The translations under genes and the position numbers were made by a program. DNA of 43,086 bases from Planctomycetaceae bacterium (lineage in GTDB: Bacteria > Planctomycetota > Planctomycetia > Pirellulales > Pirellulaceae), in NCBI GenBank assembly GCA_002724245.1, contig PBOG01000136.1, positions 1 to 43,086 of the forward strand. The letters are read 5' to 3'. The first letter of the stretch is position 1. The number at the start of each line of letters is the position of its first letter. Below are positions 17,989 through 27,541 of the stretch, piece by piece. The notes under the pieces were generated by a model, which was given only the letters and a program-made list of their open reading frames with translations, was not told where the DNA came from and did not search any database.

Positions 17989-18912
17989 ATGCCTCCGACA
18001 ATTCTGATTGTCTATTGTTTGGTTGTTACACTGGCGTCGCTCGCCGGCGGTTGGATCCCTCGTTTCTTTCGTCCAACCCACATCCGAATGCAAGTCGCCA
18101 TGAGTTTTGCTGGGGGATTGATGCTAGGTGTTGCAGTGTTACACCTACTGCCCCACGCTATCGAGGAAGCTCATTCTGTACATCACGCTGCAGGCTGGAC
18201 GATGGTTGGCATGCTGACCATGTTTTTCATGATTCGGCTTTTTCATGTACATGAACACGGGCATCACGACCCTTCGTTTCATTCGCACCCGAAGCAAGTC
18301 AATGACTCAACACCGGCTGAAGATAGCTGTGGGCACACACATGACGCACCACATACAGCTGCTTCGTCAGGCATTAGTTCACTGGGGCTGTTTTTCGGAC
18401 TCGTACTGCATACCTTGATTGACGGCAGCGCGCTCGCAGCCAGTGTTGCGGCTGGAGCAGAAAATGATTCCACTGCGGGACTCATTGGCTTGGGCACGTT
18501 TATGGCAATCTTGCTACACAAACCGCTTGACTCCTTAGCGATCACCTCAATGATGACTGCCCAAGGCTGGAGCCCGACTTGGATTACCCGACTGAATGTA
18601 ATTTTTGCGCTCGTTTGTCCGGCAGGGGCTCTGGCGTTCTTTACCGGTGTCAATCACCTCACAGGTGCACAACCCGTGATTGGCGCAGCTTTGGGATTCT
18701 CCGCTGGCATGTTCCTGTGTATCGCGTTGGCAGATGTACTTCCCGAAGTACAGTTTCACCGGCACGACAAGATTAAATTATCCGCAGCAATCCTCTCAGG
18801 AGTAATGCTGGCGGTGTTAATTGGCATCTGGGAACCAGACCATGCTCATGAACATGATCATGAGCATGAGCATGAGCAGCCACCAGCAACACGGGCGGAA
18901 CATGCCGATTAA
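17989..18912 (+). CDS. ZIP family divalent metal transporter
   Basis: The 307-residue membrane protein has about eight hydrophobic segments. The two metal-binding helices can be read as LFFGLVLHTLIDGSALAASV (HTLIDG where most ZIPs have HNFPEG) and AILLHKPLDSLAITSMM (HKPLDS where most have HEIPHE). His and acidic residues are kept but Pro/Glu positions differ. A His-rich loop between the third and fourth spans (HVHEHGHHDPSFHSH, CGHTHDAPH) and a His/Glu C-terminal tail (HAHEHDHEHEHE, written by near-repeated CATGAG codons) fit zinc sensing or buffering. It should import zinc or another divalent ion through the inner membrane. No metal regulator is adjacent. Confidence 0.88.
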   Translation: MPPTILIVYCLVVTLASLAGGWIPRFFRPTHIRMQVAMSFAGGLMLGVAVLHLLPHAIEEAHSVHHAAGWTMVGMLTMFFMIRLFHVHEHGHHDPSFHSHPKQVNDSTPAEDSCGHTHDAPHTAASSGISSLGLFFGLVLHTLIDGSALAASVAAGAENDSTAGLIGLGTFMAILLHKPLDSLAITSMMTAQGWSPTWITRLNVIFALVCPAGALAFFTGVNHLTGAQPVIGAALGFSAGMFLCIALADVLPEVQFHRHDKIKLSAAILSGVMLAVLIGIWEPDHAHEHDHEHEHEQPPATRAEHAD

Positions 18913-19057
18913 TGAATGCAAGTCCGCCATAAGCGGGTGTCGCACTGCCGAACGATATCGCACAAACGCACCCGTGCAAAATGGTGCCGCGAGAAATTGA
19001 GAGTCGCCGGTGGCACGCTTTTTGGCGACATTTCTGACCGCAACACCGCACACGCTG

Positions 19058-20689
19058 TTATTTGGTTTGTTGCTTCCGAGCAACATCCAAAGCCACGGAA
19101 AATGCGGCGTCGTTAGCTGTTTTGACGCCAGCCAACACACCGTAAGACTTTGCAACAAGCTGTACGCGAACGTGCGGCTGCACTCCGTGCCCACTGATTG
19201 CCTTGCCGTTCGGCGAATAGAATTTGGCCGTTGTCAGACGAATTCCACCGTTCATCGAATGCAATGGGAAAATCCCCTGGACACTACCTTTGCCGTAACT
19301 CCGTTCTCCCACAATCGTCCCCCGCCGCTGATCGCGAATCGCGCCGGCCAGAATCTCGCTAGCACTCGCTGACTCTCGGTCAAGAAGGACGACTAGCGGC
19401 ACTCTCCAGGTCCCAACCAGCCGCGCTTGATAATCCATATCTTCCTGGAACCCACGGCCACGCGTAGAGACAATCGTACCTGCATCCAAGAATTTGTCGG
19501 CTACTTCGACCGCTGCATCGAGCAAGCCGCCAGGGTTTCCACGTAAATCAATGATCAGTCCACGCATCCCCTGTTTGTTGAGTTCCCAAAGCGCGTAGTC
19601 CAGATCACGGCTCGTTGTTTTCTGGAAACTCGTCAAACGCAAATACCCAATCCCCATTTGCTGATCAACAATCGAGGCGCTCTCAATACTAGGTACTTCA
19701 ACACGGCGACGAACAATCCGCAATGCTTGTGGCTGCCGCGCCTCTCGCTGTATCGCAACGCTTACCTCAGATCCTGCTACCCCTTTCAGCATGTCAGCTG
19801 CCGTATCGGTTGTTGTGGCACCTACGCGTGTCCCGTTCACTGCCACAATCCGATCTCCTGCAAGCATCCCAGACTCTGCTGCCGGGCCACCGGGAATCAC
19901 GCGAACAACCAGTAGCGAATCCTTCTGCGACTTGATCTCAATTCCCAATCCAACAAAATTTCCCTCGATCTGTGAAAACACGTCGTCTAATTGACTGCCC
20001 GTTAGATACGCTGAGTATTCATCTAACGCACTAGCGGCGGCACAAATAAACTCGGCGTAGACCGCTGACTCTGGAAATCCAACTTGCCGATTGAAAACCT
20101 GTGCTGCGTAAGACGCAAAATTGCGAGCCTGTTCACGCGTCCTTACCGGTCGGTCCGCGAGCATCCGTCGCACATTATCGAATACCGGTACAACATCGCC
20201 GAAAGAAACTCTCAAGGCATGTTGCTCTCGGCACTTGTTTTCCGTTAATGCTACCTGAACATTCGTCAAACCGCGTTCAACCAGAGAATGCCAATCCGAC
20301 AGGTTAACGTAGTGACTTTGGATTTTCGCCAGCACTTCCGAATAAACCCCCAGCCACTCGTCGCTGTTCATTTTTCTCAGCGAACGAAGAAAACTGTGAT
20401 CGGCATAACGGCGCGCCAAATCCAAATGCGTACGAGCGACAATTAGCCGATTCTGTAGTTCACGATACCCCGGGTGTCTGTCAACCGCCTGTTCGTAGTG
20501 AGTCACCGCCTCAGTCCACTGGCGCGTGCTCTCCAGTTGACTGCCCTGACGAAATACCTCGTTTAATGCCGCAGTACCAGACGTTGCTTGCGCAGGAATA
20601 CGAACCTGCGCTGAAGCCGACGGCCCAAACGACATTAACAACGGGACAATCGCGACAGAAAGGCGAAGAAGATCCAACAAGCTGCGCAT
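19058..20689 (-). CDS. S41 family C-terminal processing protease with PDZ domain
   Basis: From the ATG at 20689 the product is 543 residues: a signal peptide (MRSLLDLLRLSVAIVPLLMS to SASA), a TPR-like helical region (RQWTEAVTHYEQAVDRHPGY), a PDZ domain (FVGLGIEIKSQ to MLAGDRIVAVNG) and the S41 protease core. The catalytic pair is visible as Ser442 in RESASASEILAGAI and Lys467 in ERSYGKGSVQG, with the 25-residue spacing seen in Prc/Tsp. GMRGLIIDLRGNPGGLL is the conserved strand before them. It should cut periplasmic proteins near their C-termini, perhaps for envelope quality control. The longer open frame to 20833 lacks signal-peptide character. It converges on the ZIP gene. Confidence 0.92.
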   Translation of the reverse strand: MRSLLDLLRLSVAIVPLLMSFGPSASAQVRIPAQATSGTAALNEVFRQGSQLESTRQWTEAVTHYEQAVDRHPGYRELQNRLIVARTHLDLARRYADHSFLRSLRKMNSDEWLGVYSEVLAKIQSHYVNLSDWHSLVERGLTNVQVALTENKCREQHALRVSFGDVVPVFDNVRRMLADRPVRTREQARNFASYAAQVFNRQVGFPESAVYAEFICAAASALDEYSAYLTGSQLDDVFSQIEGNFVGLGIEIKSQKDSLLVVRVIPGGPAAESGMLAGDRIVAVNGTRVGATTTDTAADMLKGVAGSEVSVAIQREARQPQALRIVRRRVEVPSIESASIVDQQMGIGYLRLTSFQKTTSRDLDYALWELNKQGMRGLIIDLRGNPGGLLDAAVEVADKFLDAGTIVSTRGRGFQEDMDYQARLVGTWRVPLVVLLDRESASASEILAGAIRDQRRGTIVGERSYGKGSVQGIFPLHSMNGGIRLTTAKFYSPNGKAISGHGVQPHVRVQLVAKSYGVLAGVKTANDAAFSVALDVARKQQTK

Positions 20690-21407
20690 TGCGTCAATCC
20701 ACCGATGGACAGTGATACGGTGCCGGCAGCACTCGTAGCGGGAAAGGCGGGAAATCTTGCAAACCGGTTGCCGGAGTAACCGATTCAGGTGGGGTTTGTG
20801 CAGGGCCTGAAGGCCCCCACGTGGCCAAATCAAATACGCTCAACCACGGGGTTACCACCCATTCGCCGAGCGTTCTTCAAAGTCAGCCAAAGGGAATATA
20901 GGACGTGCAAACGGGCTGTCAAAAAAACAAAACAGAGTTTTTGCGGCCAATCCGTACGACCGGTACAACCTTAGTGGCGACAATTCCATTGTGACGGTTA
21001 AGAGTGTCACAACGGCAACTCACTGACTGCCTGGCGGAATCGATCTACGCGCATCGCATCAGTTCAGGCAAAGCCACCGTCCTGGCACTCACCCACAGGG
21101 AAGAACCAATCTTGCCGACAGATTCAGCAATGATGAAAGCTGATTCAATTCTCTATCAACGGTCGTCGTTCAACACAGAGGTCTCGACAACGCCCCGCGC
21201 GTCACCGCTCAGAGACTGCAAACGGCAGGTGCGCACCTAACCGCTGATGCACTGCTACAAAGCTGCAATCCTCAGTAACACTGCGACCAGCCCAACCGGC
21301 TGTTTTCCGTTCCCACCTAAACGAACAACAACCTGATCGCTACATGCCAACCAAGTGGCGCGAGATTCGCCTTTGGTGCAATTGCAGAGGTCGCGCAACC
21401 ATCTGTC
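20690..21407. other. 718-bp intergenic region, nothing convincing
   Basis: Short open frames on both strands lack ribosome-binding sites and family motifs. The region lies between two minus-strand genes. It should hold the protease promoter and the end of the DsrE transcript; I could not place either with confidence. Confidence 0.4.
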
Positions 21408-21878
21408 CTAGTAGGTAAATACTGAGGTATTCGCTCCAATGTGCGCGAACAGCTTCGGACGTGTAGTGACTTGGGCCCCCGCCATCACATCAGCCGGCTC
21501 CACACCAAGTGCTTTCATACAAATAGGACATACATGAACTTCGGCGCCTCGTTCGATCAGCTTTGCGAGTTGCTCCGCAATGGGAAGATTGTCCTGGAAT
21601 GCAAGGTCATTTGGCAATGTTCGCGTGGGGACATGAACACCTTTAACATTAAAGAAAAGCGCTACAGTACGACCTTCATCCAGGGCAAAACCGGCCAGTT
21701 TCAGCGCCATATCGACAGCCTGCGGCCGGCCTTTGTCACCTTCAACACCACTAGTGACATTCACCAACACCGTCGAAGGAGCTGAGTCACCAGTTCCAGC
21801 CTGATTGGCTGACCTGCTGTCAGGCGAACAACCCAGCACACAACAATACAAAAGACCAAGACAAATCGCATTCTTCAT
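21408..21878 (-). CDS. DsrE-family lipoprotein
   Basis: From the ATG at 21878 the product is 156 residues. It opens with a lipoprotein signal, MKNAICLGLLYCCVLGCSPD, whose lipobox VLGC predicts lipidation and membrane anchoring outside the cytoplasm. The rest is a DsrE/DsrF-like fold: VLVNVTSGVEGDKGRPQAVD, KLAGFALDEGRTVALFFN, LIERGAEVHVCPICMKALGV and a final short strand. The CPIC pair lies where DsrE-type proteins carry their reactive Cys. DsrE proteins usually pass sulfur or act in small complexes in the cytoplasm, so an exported form is uncommon. It is divergent from the double hydrolase gene with about 195 bp between starts. The role is inferred. Confidence 0.8.
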   Translation of the reverse strand: MKNAICLGLLYCCVLGCSPDSRSANQAGTGDSAPSTVLVNVTSGVEGDKGRPQAVDMALKLAGFALDEGRTVALFFNVKGVHVPTRTLPNDLAFQDNLPIAEQLAKLIERGAEVHVCPICMKALGVEPADVMAGAQVTTRPKLFAHIGANTSVFTY

Positions 21879-22073
21879 CAGAGGAGTTCCGTCGGGGTTA
21901 GGGGGAGCAAGTCGCTGTGGTGTCACGGGTTTGCTCTACAGCGCAGGCCTGCGAGCTACCTCGATCTTAATGGGTGGAATCGCCCATCACCAGCCTCCGC
22001 TATACTGAAACACCGAGTGTCACCAGAGCTATCAAGAATAGACCATGTCACACACCACACCTCCGACAACAAT

Positions 22074-24959
22074 ATGATGCAAATTCACACCGTCCGACTG
22101 TCAATCACCCTCTATCTGCTTGTCTGCGCGTCGCTGCGTGCGGACCCAATTCCCCCAATCCAACGCTACCTGCCACCGACCGGCCTCCAGCCACCCAATG
22201 CTCTGAGCACACAATTACAAGAACGGCTGTCACGCCTGCGTATGGAACTCGCTGCAATCGGGTCTCCAGCCAATCCAAATCCTGACGTCGAGATCTATCT
22301 GAAAGCCGTTGACTACGCGCTAAGACACCGCGAATTCTACAAAGAAAAAGACTTTGATTTAGCAGCACGTTTGCTTGACCAGGCAGCCACGAGAATCGCC
22401 TTTCTTCAACAAGGCAAGACTCCCTGGGAAAACCGTCGTGGACTCGTCGTACGTGGCTATCGATCTTCCATTGACGGTTCCGCACAACCTTATGGAATGG
22501 TCATACCGAAAGAACTCGATTTGGGGCAACCAGCTCCTTTATATGTCTGGCTCCACGGGCGCGGAGACAAGACAACCGACTTGCATTTTATTCATACACG
22601 CCAAACACGCCTGGGAAGAATTACCCCGCCCGGTGCAATTGTCCTGCACCCCTTTGGCAGACATTGCGTCGGGTTCAAACACGCCGGAGAAATCGACGTC
22701 CTCGAGGCGATCGAATCCGTTTGCACTCGTTACCAGATCGATACCGGAAACATCGTGTTGATGGGTTTTTCCATGGGTGGTGCAGGCGTTTGGCATATCG
22801 GCGCTCACTATACGGACCGTTTTACTGCGGTTAGCCCTGGTGCCGGCTTTGCAGAAACGGCTCGCTACAACCGTTTTGCCGCGAATGCGTATCCTGTCTG
22901 GTACAGCCAAAAACTATGGACCACATACGACGTACCAAATTACGCGCGTAATTTCATGAACCTGCCGGTCGTCGCCTACAGCGGTGAACACGACAAACAA
23001 ATGCAAGCTGCGCGCGTCATGGAAACTGCGTTCGCAAGCCATGGTCAAAAACTAACCCACTTCATCGGACCGAAGATGGGACACAACTACGATCCACACA
23101 GCCTGTCTGAAATCCTCCGACGTATGCAGCATGCCGTTGAAGCAACAGATCCTGCACCTCGTTCCTCGGTACATTTGCAGACGCGCACACTGCGATACAA
23201 CCGTATGCACTCCGTCCAGATACTCGAAATGAAACGACATTGGGACGACACACGAGTAGACACCGACTGGCAACAGAATTTTCTTACCGTCCAAACCAGG
23301 AACGTTGTCAGCTTAAGACTGGATCTGCGCGCCGCGTGTCGCCGTATTGTTATTGACAACCAAACAATCGCGCTCACGCCAAAGTCTGCTGGCAGCTTTA
23401 TCCGGCTAACAAATCGCGATGGTTCCTGGCAAATTCTCGATCATTGGAAACCTCTTGAAGAACTCACTTCGCAAGACGCTCTTCGAAAACGCCCCGGTTT
23501 ACAGGGCCCGATCGATGACGCATTCCTCACACCATTTATCGTGGTCACACCCTCTCAACGATCAAAACATTCCCAGATTGACCGTTGGGTAAAGTTCGAG
23601 CTCAAGCATCTCTCCGAACGCTGGCGGGCATTGATGCGAGGTGAACTACCGGTGAAGCAAGATATTCACATTACGGCTGAAGACATTCGAACAAAGAACC
23701 TGATTCTCTGGGGTGACGTTCACTCCAATCAAATCATTGCAGATTTGACCAAGACACTTCCGATTGAATGGAACGAAAAAATACTCCGGGTTGGCGAGCA
23801 GGTGTATAGTGCTGCGCACCACATACCCGCGTTCATCTATCCCAACCCCAGAAATCCGGGCAAGTACGTGGTCTTCAACAGTGGGCTGACCTTTCGTGAA
23901 GGCCACGATCGGACCAATTCCTTGCAGAACCCAAAGCTCCCCGACTGGGCGGTCATTGACACATCACAAGCACCAGATGCGCTGATGCCCGGAAAAGTCG
24001 TACGAGCTGACTTTTTCGACGAATCATGGCGACTCATCACAAAACCAGCACAGCCTCATCGACTCAAGGTTCACGTCCCCAGTTCAATCGATGCAACGGA
24101 GCAACCCTGCTATGTCATACTTCCTCCGTCGTTTCGTCCAGGGGCAGCACCAACTCCCCTACTGGTTTCTCTTCACAGTTGGAGCGCTGGCGTCGAGCAG
24201 CGTCGCGAAGACCTGGAACAGCAGGCGGCGGAGCGCGGTTGGATTTGCCTTTTGCCGCATTTTCGCGGCCCGAACAATCACCCGCATGCGTGCGGCTCAG
24301 AACTGGCGCAACAAGATATTCTGGATGCGATCCATTGGGTACAAAGTCGTTATGCAATCGACGCCCGCCGCATCTACCTGACAGGCGTTTCTGGTGGTGG
24401 TCACATGACAATGTTGATGGCAGCACGTCACCCTGACTTGTGGGCAGCCGCAAGTGCGTGGGTGGGAATCAGCGACCTGAAAGCCTGGCATCGCAAGCAT
24501 GCCCGCACCAACTATGGCAGGATGATCAGAAACAGTTGCAGTGGTGTTCCAGGCGACAGTGAATTCGTCGATCGACAATACCGTAACAGGTCACCATTGA
24601 CATTTCTTCACCAGGCCACCGGTGTGCCACTCGACATCGCAGCTGGAGTCCATGATGGCCACCAGGGATCGGTACCAATACGGCACTCCATTGATGCATT
24701 CAACACTATCGCCCGTAGTGGTCAGTATCCCACGGTCAGTGAGGAAGAAATTCAGCAACTCAGTCAGCCCAATGGACGATTGACGAATCCGCAACCGTCG
24801 GATCTCGTCCAGGACCCTGCTTTTGGCCGCCCAATCTATTTACGCCGGCGCGCAGCTCGATCCCGAATTACCATCTTTGAAGGAGGACACGAAGGTATCG
24901 ATACCGCTGCAATCGACTGGCTCGCGCAACACTCGCGCGGCGCGAAGCAACAGAAGTAA
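22074..24959 (+). CDS. Exported fusion of two alpha/beta-hydrolase (prolyl-oligopeptidase-like) domains
   Basis: The 961-residue product has a signal peptide (IHTVRLSITLYLLVCASLRA) and two complete hydrolase heads. Head 1 has the oxyanion motif YVWLHGRGD (157-165), nucleophile Ser233 in GFSMGG, probable Asp307 in GEHD and His337 in KMGHNYD. A linking region (about 360-655) contains a beta-rich part with PRNPGKYVVFNSG, typical of planctomycete esterase-like proteins. Head 2 has LLVSLHSWSAG, Ser773 in GVSGGG, probable Asp861 in VHDGH and His939 in EGGHEG. Both triads look intact, so two hydrolytic activities are expected, on peptides, esters or acetylated sugars. ATGs at 22074 and 22077 are equivalent; the GTG at 22017 would bury the signal peptide. 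Each half resembles a full-length family member, which points to gene fusion. Confidence 0.87.
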   Translation: MMQIHTVRLSITLYLLVCASLRADPIPPIQRYLPPTGLQPPNALSTQLQERLSRLRMELAAIGSPANPNPDVEIYLKAVDYALRHREFYKEKDFDLAARLLDQAATRIAFLQQGKTPWENRRGLVVRGYRSSIDGSAQPYGMVIPKELDLGQPAPLYVWLHGRGDKTTDLHFIHTRQTRLGRITPPGAIVLHPFGRHCVGFKHAGEIDVLEAIESVCTRYQIDTGNIVLMGFSMGGAGVWHIGAHYTDRFTAVSPGAGFAETARYNRFAANAYPVWYSQKLWTTYDVPNYARNFMNLPVVAYSGEHDKQMQAARVMETAFASHGQKLTHFIGPKMGHNYDPHSLSEILRRMQHAVEATDPAPRSSVHLQTRTLRYNRMHSVQILEMKRHWDDTRVDTDWQQNFLTVQTRNVVSLRLDLRAACRRIVIDNQTIALTPKSAGSFIRLTNRDGSWQILDHWKPLEELTSQDALRKRPGLQGPIDDAFLTPFIVVTPSQRSKHSQIDRWVKFELKHLSERWRALMRGELPVKQDIHITAEDIRTKNLILWGDVHSNQIIADLTKTLPIEWNEKILRVGEQVYSAAHHIPAFIYPNPRNPGKYVVFNSGLTFREGHDRTNSLQNPKLPDWAVIDTSQAPDALMPGKVVRADFFDESWRLITKPAQPHRLKVHVPSSIDATEQPCYVILPPSFRPGAAPTPLLVSLHSWSAGVEQRREDLEQQAAERGWICLLPHFRGPNNHPHACGSELAQQDILDAIHWVQSRYAIDARRIYLTGVSGGGHMTMLMAARHPDLWAAASAWVGISDLKAWHRKHARTNYGRMIRNSCSGVPGDSEFVDRQYRNRSPLTFLHQATGVPLDIAAGVHDGHQGSVPIRHSIDAFNTIARSGQYPTVSEEEIQQLSQPNGRLTNPQPSDLVQDPAFGRPIYLRRRAARSRITIFEGGHEGIDTAAIDWLAQHSRGAKQQK

Positions 24960-25039
24960 CAACCACCCGACGCCACCCAAGCTCTTGATGCGTTGGATTG
25001 CCTGGCTCGCTGGCCGAATGATCGTTTCAGTGAGTGCCT

Positions 25040-25924
25040 CTACCGCCGTGGGCTCCATTCTGGAACCGACTCAACTGGCACCCGCACCCGACTGGTCATC
25101 GTCGCCGAAGCGGCACGGACTGCGTTATCCCGAGAGCGGCTGGCCGGAGCACGTCGGGACCAGCGACTGGGTTCAGCTGGCTCCAAAAAACGAAGCGGAC
25201 ACTGCGCTTCCAATCGCCTTCCGTCGGCAGTGACGTAGCGCACAAACAGATCCAAGTCCTGTCTTTCGCCCCATTCCCCAGATCCTGGCAAGGGAACGTG
25301 AAGACCTGCATCGCGCGACGTTGCTTCAATCCACTGCCGTGTCTGAGACGCACCAAACTCCCATCGTGCCACACGTGTACGCAGCTGCGGATTCAAAACA
25401 ACAAGTGTCAAAGCCCCGGCTACCGGAACCACATTTTCTGCCTGGTCACGAGGCTGCACGATGACCTTCAAGACCGTATCGGTGTTGTCATTAGAACGAC
25501 CGGGAATCGACACCTTACGCACGTCCAGTCCGAGGTGGGTAATAGACGCTGCATCGCGAGTTGCCGTCGGATCCGCCACTTCCTCCGAACGGAATGACGC
25601 ACTCGCAGAATCACCTTCCACTGCTCGCGCGGGTTCTAGTTCCGCAGGAATCCGCGGCGTACTTGATCCGTCATCCTCAAGTGGCAGTTCGATATTCAAA
25701 TCATCCGTATTCGTCTCGCCAGCGGGTTCATCTGCCGCACGCGATTGCGTCGCTCTGAGCTTTGCGTTTTCGTGCTCTAACTCAGCAATAATGTCCTCAT
25801 ATGCAACAATTTCATTGTTCTTCATATTGATCCAGCGTTGTACTGAACGTCTGGAAACAACACACCCGGTAGACATTGTCGAGAACACGACTAGCGTGAT
25901 CGTGATCAGCCAGCGTCCGGTCAT
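25040..25924 (-). CDS. Coiled-coil lipoprotein of unknown function
   Basis: The 294-residue product starts with a lipoprotein signal, LITITLVVFSTMSTGCVVSR, with lipobox STGC at residues 18-21. A short coiled coil follows (NNEIVAYEDIIAELEHENAK), then about 80 acidic, Ser/Pro-rich residues. A beta-rich domain begins near residue 130 (LGLDVRKVSIPGRSN, LKVIVQPRD, GALTLVVLNPQL, ARWEFGASQTRQWIE, LDLFVRYVTADGRRLEAQCP), and an Arg-rich tail ends the protein. GAGGG precedes the ATG at 25924 by six bases. Proteins of this layout recur in planctomycetes, but I know of no assigned function; the beta domain may bind a partner at the outer membrane. It converges with the double hydrolase gene. Confidence 0.8.
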   Translation of the reverse strand: MTGRWLITITLVVFSTMSTGCVVSRRSVQRWINMKNNEIVAYEDIIAELEHENAKLRATQSRAADEPAGETNTDDLNIELPLEDDGSSTPRIPAELEPARAVEGDSASASFRSEEVADPTATRDAASITHLGLDVRKVSIPGRSNDNTDTVLKVIVQPRDQAENVVPVAGALTLVVLNPQLRTRVARWEFGASQTRQWIEATSRDAGLHVPLPGSGEWGERQDLDLFVRYVTADGRRLEAQCPLRFLEPAEPSRWSRRAPASRSRDNAVRAASATMTSRVRVPVESVPEWSPRR

Positions 25925-26025
25925 CCTTGACCCTCGCTCAGTAGAAGAGACTCACTGCAGCCCGACACTACAAGGCTGAAGAGAAAACAAAATTATCCTT
26001 TGCGTTATCCGGACTGGTGCTCAGT

Positions 26026-26622
26026 TCAATCCGTTTCCGCAGCCATCTGCTCAATCACATTGTCAATCAGGCTGTATTCTCTGGCTTCCTCTGCACTCAT
26101 GAAACAATCGCGATCGGTATCCTTTTCGATCTTGTCCAGTGGATTCCCGGTATGTTTCAGTAAGATCTCATTCATACGGTGCTTCACCCGTTGCAGCTCT
26201 TTGGCGTGAATCATGATCTCTTCCGCTGTGCCTTGCATCCCCGCTAGCGGTTGGTGGATCATGATTCGGGCATTTGGCAGGGCAAAACGCTTACCGGGTG
26301 CGCCAGCGGTCAGCAAAACTGCCCCCATCGAAGAAGCCTGCCCCAAACAATACGTTGCCACGTCGCATGTAACAAACTGCATTGTGTCGTAAATTGCCAA
26401 CCCTGCTGTCACACTTCCCCCTGGGGAGTTGATGTAGAAATGTATTTCCGCTTTTGGGTCGTCAGACTGCAAAAATATCATCTGAGCGACAATAGAGTTC
26501 GCCACCTCATCATTAACAGCGGTTCCGAGAAATATGATGCGATCTTTTAGCAGCCGGCTGTAAATGTCGTAGGCGCGCTCTTGCTGCCCATTTTTCTCGA
26601 CAACATAGGGAATCAAAGGCAT
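26026..26622 (-). CDS. clpP: ATP-dependent Clp protease proteolytic subunit (second paralogue)
   Basis: From the ATG at 26622 the product is 198 residues with the full ClpP triad: Ser98 in [11 protein letters not shown], His123 in [11 protein letters not shown] and Asp172 in [10 protein letters not shown]. These are almost the canonical ClpP positions. [20 protein letters not shown] is the substrate-strand region. ClpP forms the barrel that degrades proteins fed by ClpX or ClpA/C. Its ribosome-binding site, AAGGAG, lies within the last codons (Asp-Lys-Glu-stop) of the upstream clpP, and the start is only 7 bp past that stop. The pair is therefore probably translationally coupled. No clpX is adjacent. 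The longer open frame to 26658 overlaps the upstream gene and is rejected. Confidence 0.95.
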   Translation of the reverse strand: MPLIPYVVEKNGQQERAYDIYSRLLKDRIIFLGTAVNDEVANSIVAQMIFLQSDDPKAEIHFYINSPGGSVTAGLAIYDTMQFVTCDVATYCLGQASSMGAVLLTAGAPGKRFALPNARIMIHQPLAGMQGTAEEIMIHAKELQRVKHRMNEILLKHTGNPLDKIEKDTDRDCFMSAEEAREYSLIDNVIEQMAAETD

Positions 26623-26629
26623 CGGCGGT

Positions 26630-27259
26630 TTACTCCTTGTCGTCGATCTCGTCGTCAATATCTACTTGAGGCTTGGAGAGCAAATCATCTACCAAACCGT
26701 ATTCCTTGGCTTGTTCAGCACCCAGGAAAAAGTCCCTGTCCGTATCTTCAGCAATGCGTTCCAAGGGTTGGCTTGTGTGGTCCGCAAGAATCTGATTTAG
26801 CATCTCACGATTTCGCAGGATCTCGGCGGCCTGAATTTCGATATCACTGACCTGCCCACTGACACCCCCGAATGGCTGATGCAACATAATGCGTGCGTGC
26901 GGCAGGGCAAAACGCTTGCCTTTAGTGCCGCCGGCTAACAACACCGCAGCACCACTAGCTGCCTGGCCAACACAATAGGTAGCAACTGGACATCCCAAAA
27001 TCTGCATCGTGTCATAAATAGCCAACGTCGACGCGACATCACCACCAGGTGAATTCAGATAGAAATGGATATCCTTGCGGCGGTTTTCACTCTGCAAGTA
27101 AAGCAGTTTCATTACCACTTCGTTTGCATTTCCGGTATAGATTTCACCCTGCAGAAAGACGATTCGGTTCTCTAGTAATAGATCGCCGAGCGTCAATTGC
27201 CGCTGGCGCTGATAACTCTGATAAGAATACGAGTTGGATAGTGGCAAGCTTGATTGCAT
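26630..27259 (-). CDS. clpP: ATP-dependent Clp protease proteolytic subunit (first paralogue)
   Basis: From the ATG at 27259 the product is 209 residues. The triad is Ser102 in [11 protein letters not shown], His127 in [11 protein letters not shown] and Asp176 in [10 protein letters not shown]. The residues after the Ser are Gly-Ala where most ClpPs, including its neighbour, have Met-Gly. The N-terminus is Ser/Tyr/Gln-rich ([18 protein letters not shown]), unlike the usual axial-loop sequence, and the C-terminus is acidic ([10 protein letters not shown]). It may assemble with the second ClpP into mixed rings, as in other bacteria with two paralogues. An AGAAGGA box precedes the start. It lies 282 bp downstream of tig on the same strand. 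Confidence 0.95.
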   Translation of the reverse strand: MQSSLPLSNSYSYQSYQRQRQLTLGDLLLENRIVFLQGEIYTGNANEVVMKLLYLQSENRRKDIHFYLNSPGGDVASTLAIYDTMQILGCPVATYCVGQAASGAAVLLAGGTKGKRFALPHARIMLHQPFGGVSGQVSDIEIQAAEILRNREMLNQILADHTSQPLERIAEDTDRDFFLGAEQAKEYGLVDDLLSKPQVDIDDEIDDKE

Positions 27260-27541
27260 TATTGAGATTTCCTTCTCTGCCGATAACTTCGACAACCAGA
27301 CACCGGCAGGCAACCGCCTGTTACAAGCCAGTCTTAGACACCGTGAAAAACACCCGGAGGGCTGAAGCCAAATATTGCCAGATGATTCTTCACGCAGTAC
27401 ACAATCGTTGCACCTGTTGGGCCAGAATTGCTGCTTGCCTAGATGACATGACGTCTAATTAACTTGTCGCGTCAGCCTGGCCGCACCTCCACTTAAAGCG
27501 CCTTCGGGGCAACGCGAACCATTCCACACCAGCACGTGCCG

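Noticed and set aside
20690-21407. Small genes in the 718-bp gap, such as the plus-strand frame at 21004-21240
   Set aside because: No start signals, domains or composition shift support coding.
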